Below are positions 23,005 to 35,798 of a DNA stretch of 64,000 nucleotides, one piece after another. The notes beneath the pieces are model-generated. The model ran no database searches. It saw only the letters and a list, made by a program, of their open reading frames with translations, and was not told where the DNA came from. The translations under genes were made by a program, and so were the position numbers. The stretch's first letter is position 1; every line of letters starts with the position of its first letter. Source of the DNA: Nemertoderma westbladi (taxonomy: Eukaryota > Xenacoelomorpha > Nemertodermatida > Nemertodermatidae); NCBI GenBank assembly GCA_032718475.1, contig JAUCBJ010001913.1, positions 1-64,000 on the forward strand, in the 5' to 3' direction.

Positions 23005-24276
23005 TCAGTCCAGGGGGCCCGTTTCCTGTTTCGAGGGTGTTTCTGCAGCTGCTAACTTAACTGCCTCTGTGAAGGCAGTATAGCCCTCACAGTGATCTGC
23101 CGCCTCAGAGGCAAGAAGCTCATACCGGTTGCTCAGCTGTAGTGTGAAGCTGTATCTCACACTTGGCTGTTGCAACAGAGAGGAGCAGTCATGCCGTGGC
23201 AAGGCAGATTTCGTCGTTCTGCTAGCACGCAGACTAAGTCTTACCTTGGCCACAATAAGGCGGTGATCACTGGAGAAGGGTCGTAGTGTAAATGCATTAC
23301 AGTCTTGTATAGAGCTCCTGTATTTCCTACGAAACAGGATATGGTCTATCTGGGACTTGTGACCACTGGGTCCACTATGATTCCATAGCTTTCCAGTTCG
23401 CTTCTTGAACTGGGTTCCAGCCGAAAACAATCCATTTCCAGAGATAAAATCCTGAAGATGGACGGAATTTCGGTTAACACTATTGCTATAGACCCAGGGC
23501 GATGTAGGTGATTGATGCAGACTTGTATTAAAGTCTCCCAGGAATGTTAAGAATGCATGCTGATCCACTCCATCAGTAGCTGCTTGTAGATTCTGGTAGA
23601 AATTTTCCACCTCCTCTACAGGGGCAACACTAGTTGGAGAGTAGCACACAATCAGAACGACCTTAGGAAACTTCTTAGCCAGTCTTTCAGAACTTGAGAA
23701 GTGGCAACGGATGATGCGGTTAGTGATTTGGTCGATTTTGTCCAATGCTGCATGTGCAGTTGGATTCATCAATAGACCAATTCCACCATTGCCACTATCA
23801 TCTGCTGAAGCGAGGGCGAGTCGCCAACCGCCCCCCATGGCCTTAATCAGAACCTCATCAGTCTGTCCAGTCTGCATTCGGTGCTCTTGAACACCCACTG
23901 CACTGAGAGAAAGCTTATCTGCCAAGGCAGTCAGCTCACCTTGTCGCGTTGGGGACCCGAGTGTTAGGGTGTTTACTGAGGCTAGTCTAGTGACTTGCCT
24001 CAGATTCACCAATGGCTTTGTTGGTCGGGGTGGAACATGAGAGTAGCCTCCAAATCCAGAATCCCTCTCACCCTCACAATCTGGCCTCCCTGGTGACCCA
24101 GGGTTTGGGCCAGAAAGGTCATCAGGAAAGGGACTCAAAGAATTGTTGGCTGCTCTCTCTCCAGTAGGGGGTGAGACAGGCCGGTCAGGAGATAACTGAC
24201 GCCTGTGAGGCCGATTGTGTCCAGTCATTCCACTGGCCTCTAGTGGCTGGACCTCCGCAGTACTAATGTAATCCAT
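23005..24276 (-). CDS. LINE-A endonuclease ORF, copy 2
   Basis: The 423 residues are identical to the 17200-18471 frame, with the same QEHR, GDFN and SDHR motifs and the same truncation. Confidence 0.85.
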   Translation of the reverse strand: MDYISTAEVQPLEASGMTGHNRPHRRQLSPDRPVSPPTGERAANNSLSPFPDDLSGPNPGSPGRPDCEGERDSGFGGYSHVPPRPTKPLVNLRQVTRLASVNTLTLGSPTRQGELTALADKLSLSAVGVQEHRMQTGQTDEVLIKAMGGGWRLALASADDSGNGGIGLLMNPTAHAALDKIDQITNRIIRCHFSSSERLAKKFPKVVLIVCYSPTSVAPVEEVENFYQNLQAATDGVDQHAFLTFLGDFNTSLHQSPTSPWVYSNSVNRNSVHLQDFISGNGLFSAGTQFKKRTGKLWNHSGPSGHKSQIDHILFRRKYRSSIQDCNAFTLRPFSSDHRLIVAKVRLSLRASRTTKSALPRHDCSSLLQQPSVRYSFTLQLSNRYELLASEAADHCEGYTAFTEAVKLAAAETPSKQETGPLD

Positions 24277-24325
24277 AGTGGGGGTTGGGGGGTGCTTTTT
24301 TGCCGAGTCAGCTCCCTAGCTGAGT

Positions 24326-27300
24326 ACCTACCTAGTTAACCTACCTAGTTACCCACCTAGTTACCCACCTAGTTACCCACCTAGTTACACACCTAGTTAC
24401 ACACCTAGTTACACACCTAGTTACCCACCTAGTTACACACCTAGTTACACACCTAGTTACACACCTAGTTAACCTACCAAGTTACACACCTAGTTACACA
24501 CCTAGTTAACCTACATAGTTACCTACCTAGTTACCCACCTAGTTACCCACCTAGTTACCTACATAGTTACCCACCTAGTTACACACCTAGTTACCTACCT
24601 AGTTACCCACCTAGTTACCTACCTAGTTACCCACCTAGTTACATACCTAGTTACCTACCTAGTTACCTACCTAGTTACCCATCTAGTTACACACCTAGTT
24701 ACCTACCTAGTTACCCACCTAGTTACCCACCTAATTACCTACCTATTTACACACCCAGTTACCCACCTAGTTACCCACCCAGTACCCACCTAGTTACCTA
24801 CCTAGTTACCCACCTAGTTACCTACCTAGTTACCCACCTAGTTACATACCTAGTTACCTACCTAGTTACCTACCTAGTTACCCATCTAGTTACACACCTA
24901 GTTACCTACCTAGTTACCTACCTAGTTACCCACCTAGTTACCCACCTAGTTACCACCTAGTTACCTTCCTAGTTACCTACCTAGTTACCCACCTAGTTAC
25001 ACACCTAGTTACCCACCTAGTTACCTACCTAGCTACACACCTAGTTACCTACCTAGTTACCCACCTAGTTACTCACCTAGTTACACACCTAGTTACCTAC
25101 CTAGTAACCCACCTAGTTACCCACCTAGTTACCTACCTAGTTACCCACCTAGTTACATACCTAGTTACCTACCTAGTTACCTACCTAGTTACCCACCGAG
25201 TTACACACATAGTTACCCACCTAGTTACCTACCTAGCTACACACCTAGTTACCTACCTAGTTACCCACCTAGTTACCCACCTAGTTACACACCTAGTTAC
25301 CCACCTAATTACCTACCTATTTACACACCCAGTTACCCACCTAGTTACCCACCCAGTACCCACCTAGTTACCTACCTAGTTACCTACCTCGTTACCTACC
25401 TAGTTACCCACCTAGTTACCACCTAGTTACCTTCCTAGTTACCCACCTAGTTTCCTACCTAGTTACCCACCTAGTTACCCACCTAGTTACCCACCTAGTT
25501 ACACACCTAGTTACCCACCTAGTTACCTACCTAGTTACCCACCTAGTTACCTACCTAGTTACATACCTAGTTACCTACCTAGTTACCCACCTAGTTACCC
25601 ACCCAGTTACCCACCTAGTTACCACCTAGTTACCCACCTAGTTACCCACCTAGTTACCTACCTAGTTACCCACCTAGTTACCTACCTAGTTACACACCTA
25701 GTTACACACCTAGTTACCCACCTAGTTACCTACCTAGTTACCCACCTAGTTACCTACCTAGTTACCCACCTAGTTACCCACCTAGTTACCCACCCAGTTA
25801 CCCACCTAGTTACCACCTAGTTACCCACCTAGTTACCCACCTAGTTACCTACCTAGTTACCCACCTAGTTACCTACCTAGTTACACACCTAGTTACACAC
25901 CTAGTTACCCACCTAGTTACCTACCTAGTTACCCACCTAGTTACCTACCTAGTTACCCACCTAGTTACCCACCTAGTTACACACCTAGTTACCTACCTAG
26001 TTACCCACCTAGTTACCCATCTAGTTACACACCTAGTTACACACCTAGTTACCTACCTAGTTACACACCTAGTTACATACCTGGTTACCCACCTAGTTAC
26101 CCACCTAGTTACCCACCTAGTTGCCCACCTAGTTACCTACCTAGTTACCCACCTAGTTACCCACCTAGTTACCTACCTAGTTACCCACCTAGTTACCCAC
26201 CCAGTTACCCACCTAGTTACCACCTAGTTACCCACCTAGTTACCCACCTAGTTACCTACCTAGTTACCCACCTAGTTACCTACCTAGTTACACACCTAGT
26301 TACACACCTAGTTACCCACCTAATTACCTACCTATTTACACACTCAGTTACCCACCTAGTTACCCACCCAGTACCCACCTAGTTACCTACCTAATTACCT
26401 ACCTCGTTACCTACCTAGTTACCCACCTAGTTACCACCTAGTTACCTTCCTAGTTACCTACCTAGTTGCCCACCTAGTTACACACCTAGTTACCCACCTA
26501 GTTACCTACCTAGTTACCCACCTAGTTACCTACCTAGTTACCTACCTAGTTACCTACCTAGTTACCTACCTAGTTACCTACCTAGTTACCCACCTAGCTA
26601 CACACCTAGTTACCTACCTAGTTACCCACCTAGTTACCCACCTAGTTACACACCTAGTTACCTACCTAGTAACCCACCTAGTTACCCACCTAGTTACCTA
26701 CCTAGTTACCCACCTAGTTACATACCTAGTTACCTACCTAGTTACCTACCTAGTTACCCACCTAGTTACACACCTAGTTACCCACCTAGTTACCTACCTA
26801 GCTACACACCTAGTTACCTACCTAGTTACCCACCTAGTTACCCACCTAGTTACCTACCTAGTTACCCACCTAGTTACCCACCTAGTTACCTACCTAGTTA
26901 CCTACCTAGTTACCTACCTAGTTACCTACCTAGTTACCCACCTAGTTACACACCTAGTTACCCACCTAGTAACCCACCTAGTTACCCACCTAGTTACCTA
27001 CCTAGTTACCCACCTAGTTACCCACCTAGTTACCTACCTAGTTACCTACCTAGTTACCCACCTAGTTACACACCTAGTTACCCACCTAGTTACCTACCTA
27101 GCTACACACCTAGTTACCTACCTAGTTACCCACCTAGTTACCCACCTAGTTACACACCTAGTTACCCACCTAATTACCTACCTATTTACACACCCAGTTA
27201 CCCACCTAGTTACCCACCCAGTACCCACCTAGTTACCTACCTAGTTACCTACCTCGTTACCTACCTAGTTACCCACCTAGTTACCACCTAGTTACCTTCC

Positions 27301-28482
27301 TAGTTACCCACCTAGTTTCCTACCTAGTTACCCACCTAGTTACCCACCTAGTTACCCACCTAGTTACACACCTAGTTACCCACCTAGTTACCTACCTAGT
27401 TACCCACCTAGTTACCTACCTAGTTACATACCTAGTTACCTACCTAGTTACCCACCTAGTTACCCACCCAGTTACCCACCTAGTTACCACCTAGTTACCC
27501 ACCTAGTTACCCACCTAGTTACCTACCTAGTTACCCACCTAGTTACCTACCTAGTTACACACCTAGTTACACACCTAGTTACCCACCTAGTTACCTACCT
27601 AGTTACCCACCTAGTTACCTACCTAGTTACCCACCTAGTTACCCACCTAGTTACACACCTAGTTACCTACCTAGTTACCCACCTAGTTACCCATCTAGTT
27701 ACACACCTAGTTACACACCTAGTTACCTACCTAGTTACCTACCTAGTTACACACCTAGTTACATACCTGGTTACCCACCTAGTTACCCACCTAGTTACCC
27801 ACCTAGTTACATACCTAGTTACCTACCTAGTTACCCACCTAGTTACCCACCTAGTTACACACCTAGTTACCCACCTAGTTACCTACCTAGCTACACACCT
27901 AGTTACCTACCTAGTTACCCACCTAGTTACCCACCTAGTTACACACCTAGTTACCCACCTAATTACCTACCTATTTACACACCCAGTTACCCACCTAGTT
28001 ACCCACCCAGTACCCACCTAGTTACCTACCTAGTTGCCCACCTAGTTACCTACCTAGTTACCCACCTAGTTACCCACCTAGTTACCTACCTAGTTACCCA
28101 CCTAGTTACCCACCCAGTTACCCACCTAGTTACCACCTAGTTACCCACCTAGTTACCCACCTAGTTACCTACCTAGTTACCCACCTAGTTACCTACCTAG
28201 TTACACACCTAGTTACACACCTAGTTACCCACCTAGTTACCTACCTAGTTACCCACCTAGTTACCTACCTAGTTACCCACCTAGTTACACACCTAGTTAC
28301 CTACCTAGTTACCCACCTAGTTACCCATCTAGTTACACACCTAGTTACCTACCTAGTTACACACCTAGTTACACACCTGGTTACCCACCTAGTTACCCAC
28401 CTAGTTACCCACCTAGTTGCCCACCTAGTTACCTACCTAGTTACCCACCTAGTTACCCACCTAGTTACACACCTAGTTACCT
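24326..28482. repeat. 12-bp satellite block 2, about 346 units
   Basis: The first roughly 460 bp match block 1 almost unit for unit; the two then diverge near 24800. A marker variant (cccagtaccc) recurs at about 24779, 25354, 26368, 27217 and 28006, showing amplification of blocks of about 0.6-1.0 kb. It ends at about 28482 in unique DNA. Confidence 0.97.
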
Positions 28483-30202
28483 TAATTGGAAGAGATACGC
28501 CTATTCCTACTATCGGAAGAGACGGTAACAATACCTGCAATATCCTACTGTAAAGTTTGTAAATCAAATCATAAATCCGACCTTCTCACCAAAACAGTAA
28601 ACCCTAAGTAAGCGAATATATTGCAGTATCGATCTCTTATAACCGGTGAGGCAGAAAACAGTCTACGAGCAGACAAACTTCGATAAAACAAATCCCGCGC
28701 AGCGAATCCTAAAATCAGGCTGACTCACTGACGGACTAAGGGGCTCGTATACTTTGCCGCGGTGTGATTTATATGGTTGGGCGAAGGGACGCTAGCTAGG
28801 TACAGAGCAGATATTTGGAGATGTCTAACTAGCGGGCAAAGCACAGTACGGACTAAGTTAATTTTATATATTTCGAGGTGTAAATAATTTCTAACGCGCG
28901 TGTTTTAATTCTGAACGGTCAAAACAGTTTTGCTCCTTCACATATATAATTACTGGGTACGGTGTGAATTTTACGAATATTCTAATTTTATAACTTGTAG
29001 GTCCAATACTCACGAATGATAAGGTTCCTTCCCCTCTTGCGTGTTTCCAGGACTCAAATTCAGGCATAAGGTTAATACTACGCCCAGAATTCGGCAATTT
29101 TAGGTACCAGGTCCCTGATACTAAGAAGAGATGTGTTAGTTTACTACTGTAGGCGTACGGGTACTAATAGCTATCCTGGCTCCTATCTAGAATTTTAGTC
29201 ACCCAGGTAATCCGGGTAACTTCCTATTAGGGCGTTGGCGGGGACACGGTAGATGTTAGTATATCCCTGATAGCCTCAATTTATATGCGCCTAGTGTAAA
29301 CTGCCCTACCGCCTGAACGGTACAATCCCAATTCAGGTGAAAACACAGCAACCCCCCTAGCCTACAAGTTCTGATGTAATAGACACCGTCGTACTGCAAA
29401 TAGTCGCACACACACCTGTACTTAGCAAGAGTTAAGCGTACAGTTTGCTGCACCCTAACCAATGTGTATGCCTTGTACCGGTGTGCCTACGTCCTATCTG
29501 CGTACTAGTATCTGCTTATGCTCTCCCTCTCCCCCGTAGGAATGTGAAGGTCTACTGTGGGTTTTCCTGAATCAAGACAGTACAGTCCCTATGATGTAAT
29601 TTTAGGCTTGCAGCGTGTCACTACGTCTACCTCTTGATCTTTTGGTCTTATACTTAGGTAGCAAGGATCGAACGCTGTCTAACCTTTCAGGCGATGGGCG
29701 AATAACTCTAAAATGGTATTGCGGGTTGTCTCTCGTCTACATTCCCGTGATGTTCCCGTTCATTGCTGCGGCCCGATCTCTAGCCGGCCATCCTGTCCCT
29801 GAGTTTGTTCACCGTAGTGAATTCATAGTAAAACAGAAAAGCTGAGAGAATATTCTGACTTTATTACAGAAGACACAATTATAATACAATGTAATCTGAG
29901 AATAAACTAAGCACGACAGAATATTGATAAGGTAATCTGAGAAAGATTGGGATATAAGATTGAGATAACTAATGAACGAATCGCACCTTTATATACTAAA
30001 TTTGTGCTGCAATCAATCGAGAAAATTCTCGATTGTTCTATGGGTTCTAACAAGGTTTTAAAGATAGCTTATTGGTCCAGCTAATATATAACTTGCACGA
30101 CATTGGTTACAATCAAATAACTACAGCCTTATTGGTACAGACAAATGCAATTAATTTGTAGCGGTTAATTTAAATGAGTTGAAATTCTGCACAAAAAATA
30201 AT
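28483..30202. other. Unique DNA without recognised genes
   Basis: Only short open frames (under 77 codons) occur on either strand. None resembles a known family. The part from 29830 onwards is AT-rich. Confidence 0.4.
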
Positions 30203-30290
30203 TCGCACTTACTAGGATTCGAACTCGATACCTACTACACATATAATTTCCAACGCTCTACCAACTGAGCTACTGAACCACTTGACCGAT
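30203..30290 (-). mobile_element. tRNA-like sequence with intact A and B boxes
   Basis: On the minus strand the sequence reads tagctcagttggtagagcg, a perfect tRNA D-arm/A box. After about 30 bases comes gagttcgaatcc, a B box with one change. The anticodon stem and acceptor stem do not pair well and the T-stem is poor, so this is more likely the head of a tRNA-derived SINE or a tRNA pseudogene than a working tRNA. It continues on that strand into a T-rich run. Confidence 0.5.
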
Positions 30291-30405
30291 AGATGCACAA
30301 TAGATAGAACCAATACTAATGAGAACTCAAAGCAATCTTTACAAAGTTAATTCGAATAAAATAAAATTTTGAAAATCCACGGCATTTAGGGAATATAATT
30401 CTATA
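30291..30405. other. AT-rich unique DNA
   Basis: Nothing recognised. Confidence 0.3.
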
Positions 30406-30606
30406 TACCTACCTAGTTACACACCTAGTTACCCACCTAGTTACCCACCTAGTTACACACCTAGTTACCCACCTAGTTGCCCACCTAGTTACCTACCTAG
30501 TTACCCACCTAGTTACCTACCCAGTTAGCCACCTAGTTACACACCTAGTTACACACCTAGTTACAATCTACCTAGTTACACACTTAGTTACCTATAGTTA
30601 CACACC
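30406..30606. repeat. 12-bp satellite block 3
   Basis: About 16 units of the same cctagttaccca-type repeat, separated from block 2 by 1.9 kb of unrelated sequence and degenerating at its right end (ctatagttacacacc). Confidence 0.95.
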
Positions 30607-30667
30607 AACGCTATATTAATTCTAGTTAATTCTAGACGGAGGGACATTACAACATTCAATGTCTTTA

Positions 30668-31073
30668 TAACGTTATCTTAGTAACGTTATCTTAGTAACG
30701 TTATCTTAGTAACGTTATCTTAGTAACGTTATCTTAGTAACGTTATCTTAGTAACGTTATCTTAGTAACGTTATCTTAGTAACGTTATCTTAGTAACGTT
30801 ATCTTAGTAACGTTATCTTAGTAACGTTATCTTAGTAACGTTATCTTAGTAACGTTATCTTAGTAACGTTATCTTAGTAACGTTATCTTAGTAACGTTAT
30901 CTTAGTAACGTTATCTTAGTAACGTTATCTTAGTAACGTTATCTTAGTAACGTTATCTTAGTAACGTTATCTTAGTAACGTTATCTTAGTAACGTTATCT
31001 TAGTAACGTTATCTTAGTAACGTTATCTTAGTAACGTTATCTTAGTAACGTTATCTTAGTAACGTTATCTTAG
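30668..31073. repeat. 14-bp minisatellite, 29 units
   Basis: The unit taacgttatcttag is repeated without visible variation. Each unit contains the palindrome aacgtt. The uniformity suggests recent expansion or homogenisation. Confidence 0.97.
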
Positions 31074-31624
31074 TTTATTCTGGTTTTATAGCCGGACTCT
31101 GTGATTTTTCATACCCCCATAACTATGGCGTAAGATAAATTAGGCCTACTTTACAGGTTTCAGTGGTACAAGTCAGGGGTTCAGGGGTGAGGTATCCAGA
31201 GATTTCCAGGGAGCATCCATGGTTTTTGTTTACAAACAAATATATTCTAGAACTAAACAAATATACAGTATTAATACTGTATTTCCTTTGCATGTGATAA
31301 AATGACAAAGCGACTGACATTATTTCATCTCTAACTTTTCACTGTAAATTAGATATAAAAATTATATTTCTATAATTCAGGCATCCCGTCCGAGTTACGG
31401 GTGTGTTTCATTGGGAAGCGAATCCATGTTCGCATGTGACGTCATCCCATAACCTAGCTACTGCCCCGGACCAGCCATGGTCATATTTACATCCCAATGT
31501 TGATAAACAGACATCGCTCGTCCTGATGCTGTAGAAGTAGCCAATCACAACTCGATTCCACCCCCAACCTGAAGGTTTATGTTTCATTATTTATTTCGTT
31601 AGCCATAGAGTAGGACTATAATTA
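31074..31624. other. Unique DNA with CRE-like and CCAAT motifs
   Basis: Contains a perfect tgacgtca palindrome (CREB/ATF-type site) at 31437-31444 and agccaatca near 31540. No downstream gene start is recognisable, so promoter function is unproven. Confidence 0.3.
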
Positions 31625-32036
31625 CATAAAGTATTTTTATACGGGGGTGAGACCTGGACACTGACTAAATCACTTGAACACGAATTGATGGTTGCTACAC
31701 AAGACTACTAAGGGCAGCCCTAAACATCAGCTGGAGACACACGACAAACGCCGAGCTTTATGGTACAATACCACCTGTATCAACCACCCTCCGTGAACGC
31801 AGATTAAGATTCAGTGGGCACTGCTGGCGAAGTAAAGACGAGGTCATACCAGAACTTACTTTTCTGGCAACCAACTCATGGAAAGCGTAGTCGTGGACGA
31901 CCAGCTATAACATATATAGATCAACTTGAAAGGGATACTGAACGTGGGAAAAACGAAATTGCGACAACTATGGAGAATCGGGAAGCCTGGAAGGATCTCA
32001 TTTCCATTGTCGGAGTTCGCTCGACCTAATAGTAGT
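31625..32036 (+). pseudogene. C-terminal fragment of another RTE-like LINE
   Basis: Short frames read GETWTLTKSLE and, after frameshifts, LLFWQPTHGKRSRGRPAITY and [10 protein letters not shown]. This is the conserved post-RT tail of RTE-like elements (compare LVLWQPHG in LINE-A) but clearly a different family. It ends in a tag-rich tail (taatagtagtagtagg) typical of RTE 3' ends and runs directly into a 21-bp repeat that begins with the tag. Confidence 0.7.
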
Positions 32037-32039
32037 AGT

Positions 32040-32190
32040 AGGACTATAATTACATAAAGTAGGACTATAATTACATAAAGTAGGACTATAATTATATAAA
32101 GTAGGACTATAATTACATAAAGTAGGACTATAATTACGTAAAGTAGGACTATAATTACATAAAGTAGGACTATAATTACATAAAGTAGGA
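32040..32190. repeat. 21-bp tandem repeat, 7 units
   Basis: The unit aggactataattacataaag(t) starts at the 3' tail of the LINE fragment. Two units carry single changes (tatataaag, tacgtaaag). Confidence 0.93.
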
Positions 32191-32571
32191 TCCTGAGTTA
32201 ATAAGATTGTGCTAGATAATGTACTACATAGCAACATTAATTAATATTAAAGGCCTTTTAACTTATAGTAAAGTTAAAAGTTAGTCATAATAATGGTATA
32301 TTTTACAAAGGAAGGTAAAATAAGTTTTTTGTCCCACTTATTAATCCGGATTTTCGAGGAATGGTAAAATCATGTTTTATCGAGGGCGAAGGCCGATGAC
32401 TTTTACTTTTTAAATTTTTTTAATCTTCTATCTTGTATCTTTTACTTTCTAAAATTTACTTTTTCGAGGGAAACCAACCGATCTGTACTTTACCGAAAAG
32501 TACTTTACATACAAGTATGTAAATAGTATTTACTGAAATACCAAACCCATATCCCAACGTCCGTCTCTCCC
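32191..32571. other. AT-rich unique DNA
   Basis: No gene or repeat recognised. Confidence 0.35.
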
Positions 32572-35516
32572 AAATTAATAATAACATATGTTACTCACGA
32601 TAAATTAATAATAACATATGTTACGCACGATAAATTAATAATAACATATGTTACGCACGATAAATTAATAATAACATATGTTACGCACGATAAATTAATA
32701 ATAACATATGTTACGCACGATAAATTAATAATAACATGTTACGCACGATAAATTAATAATAACATATGTTACGCACGATAAATTAATAATAACATATGTT
32801 ACGCACGATAAATTAATAATAACATATGTTACGCACGATAAATTAATAATAACATATGTTACGCACGATAAATTAATAATAACATATGTTACGCACGATA
32901 AATTAATAATAACATACGTTACGCACGATAAATTAATAATAACATATGTTACGCACGATAAATTAATAATAACATATGTTACGCACGATAAATTAATAAT
33001 AACATATGTTACGCACGATAAATTAATAATAACATATGTTACGCACGATAAATTAATAATAACATATGTTACGCACGATAAATTAATAATAACATATGTT
33101 ACGCACGATAAATTAATAATAACATATGTTACGCACGATAAATTAATAATAACATATGTTACGCACGATAAATTAATAATAACATATGTTACGCACGATA
33201 AATTAATAATAACATATGTTACGCACGATAAATTAATAATAACATATGTTACGCACGATAAATTAATAATAATATATGTTACGCACGATAAATTAATAAT
33301 AACATATGTTACGCACGATAAATTAATAATAACATATGTTACGCACGATAAATTAATAATAACATATGTTACGCACGATAAATTAATAATAACATATGTT
33401 ACGCACGATAAATTAATAATAACATATGTTACGCACGATAAATTAATAATAACATATGTTACGCACGATAAATTAATAATAACATATGTTACGCACGATA
33501 AATTAATAATAACATATGTTACGCACGATAAATTAATAATAACATATGTTACGCACGACAAATTAATAATAACATATGTTACGCACGATAAATTAATAAT
33601 AACATATGTTACGCACGATAAATTAATAATAACATATGTTACGCACGATAAATTAATAATAACATATGTTACGCACGATAAATTAATAATAACATATGTT
33701 ACGCACGATAAATTAATAATAACATATGTTACGCACGATAAATTAATAATAACATATGTTACGCACGATAAATTAATAATAACATATGTTACGCACGATA
33801 AATTAATAATAACATATGTTACGCACGATAAATTAATAATAACATATGTTACGCACGATAAATTAATAATAACATATGTTACGCACGATAAATTAATAAT
33901 AACATATGTTACGCACGATAAATTAATAATAACATATGTTACGCACGATAAATTAATAATAACATATGTTACGCACGATAAATTAATAATAACATATGTT
34001 ACGCACGACAAATTAATAATAACATATGTTACGCACGATAAATTAATAATAACATATGTTACGCACGACAAATTAATAATAACATATGTTACGCACGATA
34101 AATTAATAATAACATATGTTACGCACGATAAATTAATAATAACATATGTTACGCACGATAAATTAATAATAACATATGTTACGCACGATAAATTAATAAT
34201 AACATATGTTACGCACGATAAATTAATAATAACATATGTTACGCACGATAAATTAATAATAACATATGTTACGCACGATAAATTAATAATAACATATGTT
34301 ACGCACGATAAATTAATAATAACATATGTTACGCACGATAAATTAATAATAACATATGTTACGCACGATAAATTAATAATAACATATGTTACGCACGATA
34401 AATTAATAATAATATATGTTACGCACGATAAATTAATAATAACATATGTTACGCACGATAAATTAATAATAACATATGTTACGCACGATAAATTAATAAT
34501 AACATATGTTACGCACGATAAATTAATAATAACATATGTTACGCACGATAAATTAATAATAACATATGTTACGCACGATAAATTAATAATAACATATGTT
34601 ACGCACGATAAATTAATAATAACATATGTTACGCACGATAAATTAATAATAACATATGTTACGCACGATAAATTAATAATAACATATGTTACGCACGACA
34701 AATTAATAATAACATATGTTACGCACGATAAATTAATAATAACATATGTTACGCACGATAAATTAATAATAACATATGTTACGCACGATAAATTAATAAT
34801 AACATATGTTACGCACGATAAATTAATAATAACATATGTTACGCACGATAAATTAATAATAACATATGTTACGCACGATAAATTAATAATAACATATGTT
34901 ACGCACGATAAATTAATAATAACATATGTTACGCACGATAAATTAATAATAACATATGTTACGCACGATAAATTAATAATAACATATGTTACGCACGATA
35001 AATTAATAATAACATATGTTACGCACGATAAATTAATAATAACATATGTTACGCACGATAAATTAATAATAACATATGTTACGCACGATAAATTAATAAT
35101 AACATATGTTACGCACGATAAATTAATAATAACATATGTTACGCACGATAAATTAATAATAACATATGTTACGCACGATAAATTAATAATAACATATGTT
35201 ACGCACGATAAATTAATAATAACATATGTTACGCACGACAAATTAATAATAACATATGTTACGCACGATAAATTAATAATAACATATGTTACGCACGACA
35301 AATTAATAATAACATATGTTACGCACGATAAATTAATAATAACATATGTTACGCACGATAAATTAATAATAACATATGTTACGCACGATAAATTAATAAT
35401 AACATATGTTACGCACGATAAATTAATAATAACATATGTTACGCACGATAAATTAATAATAACATATGTTACGCACGATAAATTAATAATAACATATGTT
35501 ATGCATGATAAATTAA
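32572..35516. repeat. 30-bp minisatellite, about 98 units
   Basis: The unit aaattaataataacatatgt...acgcacgat is 30 bp. One unit near 32731 is 28 bp. Rare variants (cgaca, aatatatg, acatacg) are placed so that two of them recur at exactly 1,140-bp spacing, showing internal duplication of about 38 units. Because 30 is a multiple of 3, the minus strand shows an open frame of 951 codons (a 10-residue repeat INLSCVTYVI). I regard it as a by-product of the repeat. Confidence 0.97.
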
Positions 35517-35535
35517 TTCTCCCTTTCTCTTCCAG

Positions 35536-35655
35536 GATGTCCTGTCCATGTCGTACTTCAACCCTCCAACTCACTCCCATTTCCTACCCGAATTCTTCCG
35601 AAATCGGAAAATCTGCGGATACCCTCCCAAGGTTGCGGCATCAACAGGGATATAG
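35536..35655 (+). CDS. Possible terminal exon of an unidentified gene
   Basis: Directly after the 30-bp array comes a strong 3' splice site (ctccctttctcttccag, AG at 35534-35535). The following frame reads DVLSMSYFNPPTHSHFLPEF, then FFRNRKICGYPPKVAASTGI and a TAG stop, 39 codons in all, with protein-like composition. An AATAAA occurs at 35793-35798, about 140 bp after the stop. I do not recognise the peptide. A second frame is also open to 35716, so the assignment is tentative. If correct, the 30-bp array lies in an intron. Confidence 0.3.
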   Translation, partial: DVLSMSYFNPPTHSHFLPEFFRNRKICGYPPKVAASTGI

Positions 35656-35792
35656 AGAACAAACTTATACCAGTCAACCCGTAATCACCAGTTGTTACCT
35701 GGACGCTTTTACTTAAATTAAAACTATTCCTTGTGCCAAATTAATTTTAATTTAAGTTTATTTATGAATAGCTTTCTATGGCCGCATTTGGA

Positions 35793-35798
35793 AATAAA
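35793..35798 (+). terminator. Candidate polyadenylation signal AATAAA
   Basis: Lies about 140 bp downstream of the candidate exon stop, in AT-rich DNA. AATAAA is common in such sequence, so support is weak. Confidence 0.2.

Larger units (their letters stand above)
20977..24315 (-). mobile_element. LINE-A copy 2 (duplicate of copy 1)
   Basis: Lies 5,805 bp from copy 1 with the same frameshifts and stops, so it arose by segmental duplication and not by a separate insertion. Confidence 0.9.

Noticed and set aside
28891-29845. Short frames of 68-76 codons in the unique region
   Set aside because: No start context, motif or splice support.
32725-35580. 951-codon minus-strand frame with a 10-residue repeat
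   Set aside because: Direct product of a 30-bp repeat. There is no flanking domain, and the peptide is hydrophobic with a Cys every 10 residues without a known counterpart.
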